Assembly: GCA_911728455.2 (NCBI GenBank)
Contig: OU452228.1
Location: 17,738,698 to 17,802,697 of the forward strand
From: Marthasterias glacialis
Taxonomy: Eukaryota > Echinodermata > Asteroidea > Forcipulatida > Asteriidae
Direction of reading: 5' to 3'
DNA length: 64,000 nucleotides
Position numbers and translations under genes: made by a program. Under the pieces are notes generated by a model that ran no database searches, had not been told where the DNA came from, and was given only the letters and a program-made list of their open reading frames with translations. This document shows, piece by piece, positions 1 through 11,570 of this stretch. Positions within the stretch are counted from its first letter, which is position 1. Every line of letters begins with the position of its first letter.

Positions 1-42
1 TTTCACAAAATGATTGGAATTTAAAAGGAATTCTGGAAAAAT

Positions 43-389
43 TATAGTTCATGTCACCTTGTTTACAAAAAGACTGACCTTGTACTTTCCAGGGCATTTG
101 CTGGCTGGCAAGATACTACACAGGTTGTATATGCATTTTTTTCAAAGTAATGTTTTGTACCACATTACCACATAAAAACAAGAATTGCAAAAAATAACAG
201 CTGAAAAAGTTTTGAATTGTGCTCCCTTTCATCTTAAAAAAAGTTGATAAAAATCGTATAATGTAATTTCTATACAAAGTAAGTTTTTATGTTTTCCTCC
301 ATTGAGCTGTGCACAAATCGTGTCTGTAGTAAGTCCAGGCTCTGTGGCTCTTTTGTAAACATGTGATGTCACAGGTCACATGGTCTATT
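43..389 (-). mobile_element. MITE family A, copy 1
   Basis: A non-coding inverted-repeat element. The right end reads ggtcacatggtcta and the left end tatagttcatgtcacc, which are imperfect inverted repeats flanked by TA-rich sequence. The interior shares ordered blocks with the elements at 15515-15860 and 30784-31124: 'tttacaaaagagccacag', 'acctggactt', 'gatttgtacac' and 'ccctggaatgtacaaggtcac', here on the opposite strand. The size of about 345 bp, the termini and the lack of coding capacity suggest a non-autonomous DNA transposon. The flanking TA would fit a Tc1/mariner-like origin, but that assignment is inference. Confidence 0.7.
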
Positions 390-1440
390 GAATGGGAGAA
401 GGTATAATATTCTTAAAAGCTAATCAAGTACACTCCCTTTTAATTTAAATTAAAAACCACGAACTGTTGACTTCCCAGTGTTCTATTACACACGTATCCA
501 TTATGATAACGAACTCTGATTGATTTTGTTTTATTTTTTATTTTGTGTGTGTGGTTTCTTTTCAGTTTTTTGCCTTGCGGCGACCCGGATCAACGGCAAA
601 ACATTCATGTGTAACACCCTGCCAGTAACATCTGCCTGGAAAAGTACCTTCAGGCAAAGGCTACCCACAAGCTCTATTTATTTGTTTATTTTAGTTAATT
701 CTTTCCTCCTTCAGAGGTAATCCTGATATTTCCAACAGCGCAGCAATAAAATTATAAAAAAAAACCGAAGAAGAAGAAAGGTATTTATTTTCTATATTTA
801 TATTTGTTGGTATGCCTGAAGTATTCCGTTGATTGTCGTTGGCAACATTTTGTCATTTGTAATACCATCAATGAGAAGAATAGAATTAGCTGTTGCTAAC
901 TGCTTACCAACCAAAAGGACCTACTTAATGTGGAGAAATGGCATCTTTTGGAAAAATGACATCTTATGGAGAAATGGCATCTTATGGAGAAAATATGTGA
1001 TACCTTCGGTATTATGTAGAGATGAAACTGTCTCCTGAATTCCTCTATCTCCTTTTCTGATGTTGACTGTTTATTTTCAAAAAAAAATAGTCTAAATTAT
1101 TTGGCAAAGAAACCCGATATTCATGTAGTTATGAGGAAGGGCTAGAAGGTTGTAGTTGTGGCAAGATAATTTTTCTCTTTCTTGTTTTTTTTTCTGAGAA
1201 TTCCGCGGGAAATCTCCAATATTATTGAGCATTATAATTGATTATAGACTGTAATTATTGATTGTAATTGACTACTTCTATTGAATGTAATTTATTAATA
1301 CTGATTACTATTATCCATCACGTACAAGATCAAAACAAACACGATGATTAAACAATATGTAAAAATAAATTATAAAAAGATGTTTGTCAAATGAACGATT
1401 AATCATGTAGATAATCATTTAAAAAAAAATAAAGGAGGCA
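390..1440. other. intergenic, no gene seen
   Basis: AT-rich sequence with short frames only and no codon bias, domain or splice pattern that I recognise. The only structure noted is the 18-bp minisatellite at 931-992. Confidence 0.6.
931..992. repeat. 18-bp minisatellite, about 3.3 copies
   Basis: The unit tggagaaatggcatcttt starts at 931, 949, 967 and, in part, 985, with one to three changes per copy. The period is a multiple of three, so a chance plus-strand frame through it looks internally repetitive (WRNGIF, WKNDIL, WRNGIL). There is no sign that it is a real gene. Confidence 0.75.
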
Positions 1441-1530
1441 AAAAGTGGATTGGAGTCACTTGGCTCGATGTTGCTGGCATTTGGGGCTCTGATTGCGCCG
1501 CATCACCTTTGTGAGGTGCTTTTTAAAAGC
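1441..1530 (+). repeat. fragment of SINE body, uninterrupted site
   Basis: Contains 'gattgcgccgcatcacc' followed by 'gaggtgctttttaaaag'. This matches the interrupted SINE at 9.2 kb ('gattgcgccgcagcacc ... aaggtgct'), but without the insertion found there. It is therefore a useful empty-site comparison. The rest of the SINE is not recognisable here. Confidence 0.5.
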
Positions 1531-2849
1531 AGGGATACTTTTCTGATAAATGACTATAAAAACTTACTTGGTAGGGAGCAACGGAGAGCTGTTGATAGTA
1601 TAAAACGTTGTGAGAATTGACTCCCTTTAAAGTAACTTAGTAGTTTTTGAGAAAGGCTTCAGGCTTCACGTAATGAAAAACATGCAGTTTCAGCATTTTC
1701 GGATCCTTCTACGTGGAAATAATTACTCCAGATTTCCGCCGATATATCTCAAGAACGCTAACATCTTTTGAAACAAAAGTTTCAGAGGTTAGTTTTATGG
1801 TATATATCTACAATTGTAAAGGATTGAAATAAACGTACGGTTCCAAATACCAAAGGTATACCCTATCTTTAAATATGGCTCATAATTCAAAAAATGTTCT
1901 GTCTACCTGTCGAAATAACAATAATAATGTCTGAACACTTTAGTCTGGTGTGATAAAACGCCGCAACATAAGAACTTCATTTTATTTATAACCTCTCTGT
2001 TTTCACTGTATCAGTGCTTGGCTGCCTCGCCAAAGCGAGGCTGGAGGTTTAAACAGTCTGGCCCCTTTTTCTACACCACTTGCGAACACTACCATGTACA
2101 CATGGAAGGCGACGAAGAATCCCGCTTGCTGGTTTCACTTTTTACTCAGTTTTGACTTATGAGACATAACTGTTGATTGGTTTGAAATTTGGCAATGACA
2201 CACTGTTTCAGTATTGCATCCATTAAGATGACTAATGCGAAAACATTTGTCCTCGGTGGTGTTGACTTCATCAAAAACAATAGGAATATAGAAACTAAAA
2301 GTGGAAAAACTGGCAACAAACACTAAAAGCTGGTGCACTTTTAAAGTTATATACCACGAAAGTGAAAGTTCATTTTCTGGAAGGTTATGAGGCTTCCTTG
2401 TGGTGTTCCTTTGTTCGAAGGGAAACTCTTTGCAGTGGCATAAATTTGTTGTGAAAAGTGGGGGGGGGGGGTGTAATGGAAAAAATGAATAATGCTGATA
2501 TCACAAGCGAAGGGGGCATGGGGAAGTTTACATGTAAATCCACATCAGATGTTCCATTGTATTATGGATGTCATCTATGTTGTTAATGTTCTACGTAGTT
2601 TGTTCAAATAAATACAGCAAATGTTTTTTTCCTGCTTTTCTGCATGGTACATTGTACTTTAGTTAGGCATTGTCAAGGTCAAGTAACCGTTACCAGCGGT
2701 GCTGTTTGGTGGGTATAGTTAAGTTCCGTAACGTTCGTGTAAATGACCGTCGACTCACTGTTTGCACGTACAGTTTGGCGTGTACAGACGTGGGTGTAGT
2801 TGTTAGTGGTCTCGATCGGGAGAGCTGTATAACTCGTTTTGCGAAGTCT
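1531..2849. other. intergenic, no gene seen
   Basis: No convincing coding region or RNA gene. A G-homopolymer tract lies near 2460-2470. Confidence 0.55.
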
Positions 2850-3165
2850 CACAAATTGAGTATACATTACGCTGATTGGATGCGTCTTTTCACAGTCGAA
2901 ACTTGTCCTTGGGTGAGGTTGTCCATCAAGCTATCCCATTTTGAGGTATCATGTCCATCAAACGATCCCATTATGGGGTATCACGTACTCTTATTGGATT
3001 CTCTTTGCCCCAACGAGGATATCGATAGTCACGAATCGGGAAACCGTACAGCAGGGCACACGGGTAATTGTGATCCTAAAACGTAACTTAACCCCATTGG
3101 GATATACCCTGATTGGATTCTCTGCCGAAAATGAGGATATTGATAGTCACGAGCCAGACAAAAAC
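2850..3165. repeat. degenerate tandem repeat, about 118-119 bp period
   Basis: The block 'attggattctct...cc..aacgaggatat.gatagtcacga' occurs at 2993 and again at 3112. A weaker version (attggatgcgtctttt) is at 2875. Inside it, 'ccatcaa..gatcccattat.gggtatca' is itself duplicated with a 32-bp period at 2923 and 2955. A chance plus-strand frame of 138 codons (2670-3086) overlaps this repeat and shows no recognisable domain. Confidence 0.55.
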
Positions 3166-4929
3166 CAACCTGCAGTCAGCTAAAACAATCACGTGATACA
3201 TTGACAGTAGATCGCCAATAACTTCGTGTCATGAAGGTCAAACGTTTAAATCAGACCCGAAATACATTTTAATGTGAACCAAGTCAGCTTGTCCAAAGGT
3301 ATATACAATGTATTCAGTCCTTTGGGTAGAAATTCAATCAATTTATGGAACATTTATTAGACTCCTGGGATTGCCATGTCATTTGCCCATAGGCGTTTGG
3401 GGACTCTTTGGTTAATGGGGGCAGAGGGGTTGATTTGACCGAAAACTTACACAGATAAAAACACAAGTACCAAGAAAGTCTCTTTATTTTTTCTTCTTCG
3501 TGCTTTGCCCGAAATTTCCCCCACAGTTTTGTCCGACTTTTTGGTTTATTTATTTAGTTATTTAATTATTCAGTTATTTATTTTTGAGGGAACTGCCCCG
3601 GTCTGAGTTCAATTGTTCAGGGTTTCATGGTTTATGTTCCTCGTCAATATTTTGAATGTAAATTTGGAATTTGATTCGCCTGATATGAGCTCAGTTTCAA
3701 GGAACATCAATCAAACACGTATACTTTCTAAATCGATAAGGCTAGAGCGGTTATGTTTAGATGTAGTCCAGCTTTATCCAACAGTTGTTAGCCCTATCAA
3801 GCATTATTTTTTTGTTTTGTGTAAGTTTATGAAAATGTTTTAATACGACACTTTACAGACAAGGCGATCTGCAACTGGAACATCATCATTTATTGTCAAC
3901 GAACGGGGGGGGGGGGGTGTGGATAATATCAAGACAAACCAGCCACACGTACACTACAAAAATACACAATTTTTAATCAAAACCACAGGGATTCTCTTTA
4001 CTGTAAAACGTGCTAACCCGCCGATCTGCCAACTTTAACCAATTACCAGACCGTGGTCGGATGCAGATGGTCAGACTCGACCCGACTCGAGATTTCTGAT
4101 TAAATCAAATTTCTCCCATGCTTGAAGATCGGGGGTGTTAACATGACACGAGTGGCGTCGACTAGTGTGTGCGCTTGTCGCACCTCAGTGTTTGCCAGGA
4201 TTTCAGTGATAGGCCTATGCATTCCAGTATTTATGTGTCAATTAATTTTAGGTTTATATTACTAAGTCGTACCCACAAACCGATAAGAGCTGGACCCTTC
4301 AGCAACTTTAGCTCTCCTTTTGCATACTGTATACTTTAATTCCTTGTACATGTACGTACATAATGTAGGCATTCATTCTCATAGGCTTGCTTAAAGGCCC
4401 GATTTTCGCCGAAATGATTTGTGTGTATAATTTTTTCTCTCGAATTTTGGCAGATGACGCTGTTTCAAAACGAAAAACGTACAAAACTTTGGCATAATTA
4501 TGCCGCGGACAATGCACAAAATACACATGTGACATGCCGTATTGTACATGACTGATGGACGAGTGAGATAATGTCGAATCCCGACGTTATTTCATTAGTT
4601 GTTATTAAACTACCACTTATCGTTGTTGGATTGCTTTTCTTTGTACAATATCTGAAATAAAAGCTTTGAAATTTCCCAAATCTCTAAAAAAAAAAAATCC
4701 ATTTAATATATAAACCTAAAATTTGGAGCAGGATGCCTTGAAACTAGGAACACATTCGTCATTTCTAAATCTATTAAGATATTCTCATGCCGGTTATAAA
4801 ATAATGATTACATTCTTCCATTTTTTAGCTTTACTTGCTCTGCCTCTCCAGAAAGCTTTTGTTTTTATTGTAGGTGTCAATGCCTTGTATTATCATAAAT
4901 AACAAACAAAAACTTATTAACAAATCCCC
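3166..4929. other. intergenic, no gene seen
   Basis: Contains a long G tract near 3905-3917. No exon, RNA gene or element termini were identified. Confidence 0.55.
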
Positions 4930-5000
4930 TTTGTTTAGGCCTGCATTTTGTTAATAATCTTGAATTTGTTTAGGCCTGCATTTTGTTAATAATCTTGAAT
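4930..5000. repeat. exact 35-bp tandem duplication
   Basis: The segment starting tttgtttaggcctgcatttt occurs at 4930 and again at 4965, identical by eye over 35 bp. This is a young head-to-tail duplication, possibly by replication slippage. Confidence 0.85.
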
Positions 5001-5092
5001 TTAGTACCAGTCGAATAACTTTGTAATCATACAACCGCGATAAAGTCTACAAATCAATAAATTGACAAAGTTATATACCGGTACCGCCCGAT

Positions 5093-5460
5093 TTATTTTG
5101 GGATATACACTAACCCGCGAAGCGCTCGTTTATAGTGTTGTACACCACCACCGCAGCTATGTCCTCCGCAAGCTGCGTGACACGACACACGCGTCAGGGC
5201 GCAAATGTACCAATCAGCATGGATGATTAACAGTGCGTGTGCGTCCACGCGCGCTTGCGGCAGCCATGGTTGCGGTGGTGTAAACGCCCATGAACAGGCT
5301 GCTCGGATAAGTGTGTAACGACGTTTCTTTGTGGTACCGTTTCCCGGGAACTTTTCCCCGATGGTACGGCCCGCCGCGGAAACAGATCGGCGCCATAGGG
5401 TGGGCTGTACCACATTGGTGCTACGACTAGCTTTGTACGTACTGTCACGTTTTTCACCTT
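5093..5460. other. CpG-dense block with inverted repeat
   Basis: Distinctly richer in G+C and CpG than its surroundings (for example gcgaagcgctcg, cacgcgcgcttgcgg). It carries an imperfect inverted repeat of about 40 bp: tacaccaccaccgcagctatg from 5141 against catggttgcggtggtgta near 5264-5282. A 141-codon minus-strand frame (5093-5518) crosses it without any recognisable domain. It may be a GC-rich foldback element or a promoter-like island for an unseen gene; neither is established. Confidence 0.45.
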
Positions 5461-5640
5461 CCATTAATGTTTTTGTTTTCCTGTAAATGTTTTTCCTGTA
5501 AATGTACGTTGTTGACATAGACTTTTATCATGCGAGGATAACTCTAGGGTTGTTCATATCATCATGGTGGTAATGTGAACGATGAAAAAAAGCAACTTAA
5601 ATTTAAATGGGATTAACAGAGGACGAACACAAGACACAAT

Positions 5641-5789
5641 AGAGAGGTAGCATGACCCCGGGAAAAATTCATGTCGCAGCCATGTTGGGTCCAGCTAATG
5701 GCTGACGCGTCGTCTGCTGAATGATTTCTAGCGTCTGTTTGCGCACGCAGCGTTCGAAAAAGATCTCGGATGACGTCACTTGAAACCTC
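5641..5789. mobile_element. MITE family F, copy 1
   Basis: Shares with 57712-57865 the left end agagaggt.gcatgacccc, the middle blocks 'gccatgttgggt.cagc' and 'gcgtcgtctgctgaatgat', and the right part 'tgacgtcac.tgaaac'. The two ends form a short imperfect inverted repeat (agagaggt against acctc). It contains a perfect TGACGTCA at 5771. Confidence 0.65.
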
Positions 5790-7002
5790 ACTGAAAAAGA
5801 ACAAAACGTAACACAAAACATGTACAAAAAAGAACAACACAAAACGGAAAAGAACAAAGAAACATGTACAGATAAAGAACAATACGAGGACATGCAGATG
5901 TTTGCAACTCCTACCGTATGTAATCAAAAAAGTTCTCAAAGTAGAAAGTTTGCAAAGTTTTCACCCTCGAGCTCAATCCATGAGTTTCCTCCGTCCCTTG
6001 TTCGCACCATCTACGAACAGGCGCTGCTCCTAAGTTTGCTTTTGAATTTCAATTTACATGTATTATCAAACATTTAGGTCCTTGTGAACAGTGTCAAAAT
6101 GGTCCATTTAACTGTAAATAAATATGATTTCTACCTGAGTGTAAAGCAAGGACCATGTTAATATGGAAAACCAACAGTATGAAATACCCCTGTGTTATTA
6201 TACACTAAATTTCCACTTGACTGCAACGTCTTCAACGGCCATTAGAAATAATTATTCCATCAATCATCGACAAAGTGTGGGATTCCAGCTCGTATCAGGA
6301 AGCTGAGTTGATCAAGTATGCCATACGTGAAATCTATGGTCCTTTTGAAACTAATTGATGAAGCGTCTATCCGTGCATTAGTTATACACATGGGAGATCA
6401 ACTTCCGCCCAAAGATCATTCTGCGCGCTTCTATATCAGACTGTGCACAGGAAAGAGACCGTGAATGTCATTAAATTTTATTGGTTTACTCAGTACGGAT
6501 TCTTGACAAAGAAGCCGTGATTGTGCAAATGACATTTGGTGAAATAGATATCATTCATATCAAATCTAATATTCATAGAGATACTCCATCCGACTGGAGT
6601 TGTGTTGTTGCTCGAGCAAGGGCGGATCCAGGAAAGTAAAAAGGGAGGGTGTAGGCCTACAGGTACAGATAAATAACCGACCTGCCCAAAGCAACAGCTT
6701 TTAATCATGCCCGTTTAAGTGTTATGTCGATTAAAGTGATTAGTATTAAAGACTGAAGCTTATCCTGTTCCAGTTTCCTAAACTCCATCAGCGGTACTAA
6801 AGCAGCATACAGCATGCAAAGTTCAGCTTTCTCCTGAAGCCTTTTAGAGCATACTGATAGAAACGTCGAGTTGTTAAATCACCGGTTCTTGTTACTAGGA
6901 GTTAAAACCGCCACAACTCGAAGAGAGAGTTTTATGTACACGGTGTCTCTGCAAACCTTAGATTGTATTACCCCACCATGTAAAGATTCAAGTTTTACTT
7001 AA
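5790..7002. other. intergenic, no gene seen
   Basis: No supported gene. Near 6610 a 'gggcggatccagga' string resembles the termini of the elements at 14961 and 31264, but no matching opposite end was found. Confidence 0.5.
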
Positions 7003-7180
7003 TTAAAGAGGCTGTGTCGTGATTATAGCAGTAAATGGAAGAACCCAGTTACTAAGCGCGCGTGCGCGCCTGCGTAATTTGACCGCAAGCGGGCGCGTGT
7101 GCAGTAACTGGGGGAGAGTTCATCTTTCAACATGCACAGCCACAGGCCCGCTATAATCATGACGACACAGCACCTTTAAA
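7003..7180. mobile_element. MITE family G, copy 1
   Basis: The ends form an inverted repeat: ttaaagaggctgtgtcgt...gattatagc on the left and gctataatcatgacgacac...acctttaaa on the right. The centre holds 'cagttacta.gcgcgcgtgcgcg' and 'tttgaccgcaagcg'. The same centre and right end recur at 28600-28770. No coding capacity. Confidence 0.7.
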
Positions 7181-8990
7181 GGGTCTGTAAATATTAGATG
7201 AAGATAACGCTTTCACAATATGACAAGACTACTATATAATTATTTAGAATTACCGATATGACGTATTTTGATATTCGGGCTTTTTTTGGGGGGGGGGGGA
7301 GTCGCTGTTTCAGCATGAACGGGTGGGCCTCATTGCAAAAACTGTTTTACTTGCACCAGAACAAAAGACAGTCAATGATTAGTATTTCTAATGTGCCATT
7401 TCATCTTAATAGGATGCTCAAGGAGAAGAAAAAGCAGAAATGGCAATCAAATACAAATATATATATGACAACAGAATGACAATAATACAACAGTTACACG
7501 AAAGCTACTTTGAACAAGCGAGTCTTGAGGGCAATTTTAAAGTGTTTTGAACTGAAGAAATAATATATTTATACAATCTATGATTATAAATTAATGGAAA
7601 GCCGACCACTTCCTGTACTACCATGGACCCTTTAGGGTTGGGTGAAATGGACTTATCTCAGGTTTATCTGACCAATGAGTTGTTATTAAGTTTGTCTTTA
7701 TTTGTTGTTTGGTTTTTATTATTCGTTTTGTTCTTGTAACAAGAGGTGTCTTCAAAATCGACAAGCTATGCTTTTTTGAGACCTCCATCCACACACTTTC
7801 TATGTGCTACTACAAGCTGTTACAATATTAATGTATTGTACAGAACATTACTCATGTGTTGGTGTAAGCGTGTTAATTTGTTATGGGAAAAATGAAAGAA
7901 GATGAAGAAGAAGAAAAACGAAATGGTAGCTTGCGGTAATCAACCGTAATACTCTCCAGTCAGATTTGACTAAAAATCAGTTCGATTTGACTATCAATAA
8001 GGGTCAGCTGGATAGAACTGAAAATCAGTCAGTCTGACTAGTTTTTTCTAAAATTGGAGTAAAATCCATTTACTTTTTCTAGCTGGTATGACTAAATCCC
8101 TTACGTTTTAAATTTTCGTCCGTTTAACTAATTTCCTATAGTCAGTTTTCAACAACTAGGAAAACCAGTCCATATTTTGACTAGGCCGTTATAAGAGTGT
8201 AGAGGGAATGCTGAATGCAGTATAGGGGCGTGGGCGAGTGCCAAGTTTAAGGCGGAATATATCCAGATTCTGAAAAAAAGAAAATGGATATGCGTAACAT
8301 TATACCTAATAGTTTCAGGACCAACCCTCGAGTCAACCAACCCCGTGTATATAAGATATGTTTCCACGAAGCTACTGCATGTTTGTCAGCTCATATTAAT
8401 TATTGAATAACGTTGAGGAATCAAAAAGGATATTAAATTAGTCGCCATCTGGCAATGTATGGTTATGTATCTTAATTGAACTTTCGGTAAAGACCTTTGA
8501 TTACAACTCATCTACGCATGGGCGACGCCAGCCGTGTATCATGGCATATTAAAATAACTCAACCCAATGATTGTATTTAAACGACCTGTCAATTTGAACA
8601 ATCTCCACTGGTTCTCAGAACCGTCTGGGTCTTGAAATCAACATTCATTTAAATTAGCTGCTATAAAGGAAACACAATATGATTAGCATTTACAAAAATG
8701 GCTTTGGAAAAATGGGTTGTGCCTGGCTTTCTTCAATGTTTGATCAATATGTTTTGCTGTTTTTTATGCCCGCACTTTTATGACATTGGATTCTATTGTT
8801 TTACTAATCGGATTACATACAACGTTGTCATGACAATATTACTGGTCTCCATCATACTATGTTGCCATTTTTGTGTTGGTCGTTTTCGCTAACTTCCATA
8901 TGCAATAGCAAACATGAATACAGATTGTCAATTATAATATAAAGCACCAGACTTATAGAAATCAAGTTGATGACGTCACGGGGCTTTTCG
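7181..8990. other. intergenic; AGTC-rich repeat-like patch
   Basis: No gene seen. At about 7950-8165 'gactaaaaatcag', 'tcagtctgactag' and 'gactggttttcc'-like words recur on both strands. This suggests a decayed inverted-repeat element, but I could not delimit it. A G tract lies near 7290. Confidence 0.4.
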
Positions 8991-8999
8991 CAAAACTTA

Positions 9000-9740
9000 A
9001 CGAAAAGCAACGTCCGATCAGCATGGAGTGTGGGCTCGAGTCCCGGCCATGACACTTATGTCTTAAGCAAGACACTTACAATCACTGTTGCTTCGTCCTT
9101 CGGATGGAACGTAAAGCCCTATAGGTCCCGTATGCTGTCTAGCGCCAGAACCCAGTTAAAGTTATCGTGAAGAGAAGGGATTTGCCCCGGTATTGCTGGC
9201 AATGTTGGCAGCAGATTGCGCCGCAGCACCTTGTAACAAGGTGCTCTCTTAATGTAAAAGAGTGAAAACATCACTCTCTTGTCCGAGTGGTGGTGTAATT
9301 TTCACTCTTTTTAGAGTGTTATTATTTCTAGTTTGCTTTTTAGAGTGAAATTTGATTAAACTTCACTCTGAATCGAGTGAAAAAGAAAATGTTTCCACTC
9401 TAAAAACACTTGACCGCCATGTGGCTCTTTTAAAAGAGTGGTATGGGGGGACAACTCTTTTTAGAGTGGAAATATTTTCTTTTTCACTCGATTCAGAGTG
9501 AACTTCACTCAAATTTCACTCTAACAGAGCAAACTAGAATGAATTGCACTCTAAAAAGAGTGAAAATTACACCACCACTCGGGCAAGAGAGTGATGTATT
9601 CACTCTTTTACATTAAGAGAGTGCTTTATAAATGGGTCTCACTCTTAAAAACATAGCTCCGCATACCCTGTTGTAAAAAAATAATGAGCGCTTTGATACG
9701 CCCATATAGGGTGTGATAAAGCGCTAAGAACGGTAGTTGT
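9000..9740 (+). mobile_element. tRNA-derived SINE interrupted by a palindromic MITE
   Basis: From about 9035 the sequence reads 'gtgtgggctcgagtcccggccatgaca' in parts, a polymerase III B-box-like stretch. It continues with 'gtcttaagcaagacactta', like the SINE at 36860. The body runs through 'gattgcgccgcagcacc' to 9245, resumes at 9621 with 'gtgctttataaatgggtctc', and ends in a tail 'gagcgctttgatacgccc...gggtgtgataaagcgct' at about 9690-9730. The tail is shared with the minus-strand copy at 27185-27350. The tRNA-like head is probably truncated. Confidence 0.65.
9246..9620. mobile_element. palindromic MITE with AGAGTG-rich arms
   Basis: A near-perfect foldback. The left arm, about 9246-9411, begins ctcttaatgtaaaagagtga. 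The right arm, about 9454-9620, is its reverse complement with few changes. The loop is about 40 bp. The word agagtg or cactct recurs many times within the arms, so sub-hairpins are possible. GTGCT at 9241-9245 and again at 9621-9625 fits a target-site duplication. Uninterrupted SINE relatives at 1.5 kb and 27.3 kb support insertion. Confidence 0.8.
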
Positions 9741-10103
9741 ATAATAATTAAGTTTTTTTGTTGTTGTAGAACGTGTTTATAGGATGTGAACTGTATGTCC
9801 GTATTTGACGAATATCAGCAAATATTACGTTTTCTCTGTTCGTCCAAGTAGCTCTTTGTGGTTCGGTTGCGCATGCAACAACAATTTTAAATGTATAAGT
9901 TAATACATTATTGCATAATATCTGGTTTCAACCTTGATCTAAAAGTAAATTATTACAGACGGACGATATGAACAGCCTGTAATTGCATGGATCATACGGC
10001 AACGGATGAATGTGTAGGACTACAGGGGGTGGGCGCGCTCTTCCGGTAACCGCCAGATGTTAAAGATGCAACACAAGGGTTTCGTCCGAATTTAAATTAA
10101 ATT
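9741..10103. other. intergenic, no gene seen
   Basis: Nothing supported beyond AT-rich sequence between two elements. Confidence 0.55.
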
Positions 10104-10262
10104 TAAAGGCACAAGCTCGTCACCTTTGCCCGACGGCCAATTTCGTGGCGAGAAAAGGTTCATGTTCCATGTACACAAATACAACGTGTGACTGAGTCGC
10201 CTTTCTCATTTCTGAAGATACCCGACGGCTATTTGTTGTCGACGAGCCTGCACCTAGCCTTT
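10104..10262. mobile_element. MITE-like inverted-repeat element
   Basis: The left end taaaggcacaagctcgtc and right end gacgagcctgcacctagcct are gapped inverted repeats. A second pairing block (cccgacggccaa against atagccgtcggg) lies further in. About 159 bp, non-coding. No clear target-site duplication was seen. Confidence 0.55.
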
Positions 10263-11263
10263 AATAAAAATGTGCAGTCGAGTTTTCAAACGGGTTGCCG
10301 ACGTACCACAAGTGTTGGTATTTTCAGTTTGTGAATACAAGAATCATGACGTATGTCATTTTCTTTTGCTAATTTGCATAAACATTCTTATTGGCCAATC
10401 ATGTTGCCTCTCACAACTCATGCGTACTTAAGTCAAAAAATTACAATGGTATTAATAGGAACAAAACCACATTACAAAGTTTCAGTCCACCGATCCTACT
10501 GCACGTAACTTTTCAACTTTAATGTTATCTTTAACAATTTATTGTTTCCTGTGTATTTTTTGCGTATTTATGCCGTGTTTTTTTTTTTATATTCTATATT
10601 AATCTCGGGGCAAATTGGATAAGTTTCATTCTGAAAGCTTTCTGATTGTAAAGTTAAGTACCAATACCCCAGAAAAAATACTTCCCCTCTGAATTACTTT
10701 CTAAAAGGCGAGAAAATAGTTTATTGAAGACCTCCAAATTCACCGTTGCTTATTTTGATTGCAGCAATCGAAACAAGCACGTATGGCATGATGCGCATGA
10801 CGTCACTATGAGCATTTAGTACAGGAAAGGACACCCTCGCGCTGAGATCTCAAAGCAACTACAACGCACGTTCGATGCTGCGTTTGACCTCAAAGATGGC
10901 GGCGAACGCATCTTATCAACGTGACCACCAAGGCCTGTACAATTCCGCAAGCTGGTTGTTTTTGTACAATAATAATTAAAAACACGAGTATGGGAATTAA
11001 TCCCAAAATGCATTACATGTCTTCCCTCATTAACCCTTTATGTTAACTAGTTTATGAAGGCCTGTCAACATTATGCATGCATTATGCAAAGTTGAGTTAT
11101 GGAAATTTATATAAGGATATACCGTATCGCATTACGCTGATGAAGCCCGCAATAGTAACAATGGAATCAAACAACCATTATTTTAAACAAACATAGGCCT
11201 CATATGTATCTACGTGATGCTGCATGTCAAAACCAGGTACTTCCCGCCAAAACTCATTACTGT
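10263..11263. other. intergenic, no gene seen
   Basis: Contains a perfect TGACGTCA at 10798-10805. No exon or element termini identified. Confidence 0.5.
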
Positions 11264-11570
11264 CATTTGCTCATCAAACAGATGAGAATAATAAGAGCTT
11301 TCATATAACACCTAATTATGGCCTATATTATAAGGCAATATCGCATTGATATCAAGGCTGATGTTTCGGTTGTCTTAGTAATGCCATTTCATTCTGACAC
11401 ACCACGCCTAACTAACCACGCCCAAACCAGGCACTTCTCAGAATGAAATGGCATTGCTAGACAACCAAAACATCAGCTTTGATATAAATGTGTTTTATTG
11501 CCGCAGGATATAAGCCCTAATCAGGTGTTAAAACTATTATTGTTATCATCTATATTAAGATGAGCAAATG
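11264..11570. mobile_element. long terminal inverted-repeat (foldback) element
   Basis: The arms are about 11264-11397 and 11438-11570, with a loop of about 40 bp. They start catttgctcatc and end gatgagcaaatg. Paired blocks include taacacct.att, gctgatgttt.ggttgtct and aatgccatttcattctga. The arms have diverged by scattered substitutions and small indels, so insertion was not very recent. Non-coding. Confidence 0.75.

Noticed and set aside
5093-5518. 141-codon minus-strand frame
   Set aside because: Lies over a CpG-dense inverted repeat and matches no domain I know; kept only as a non-coding block.
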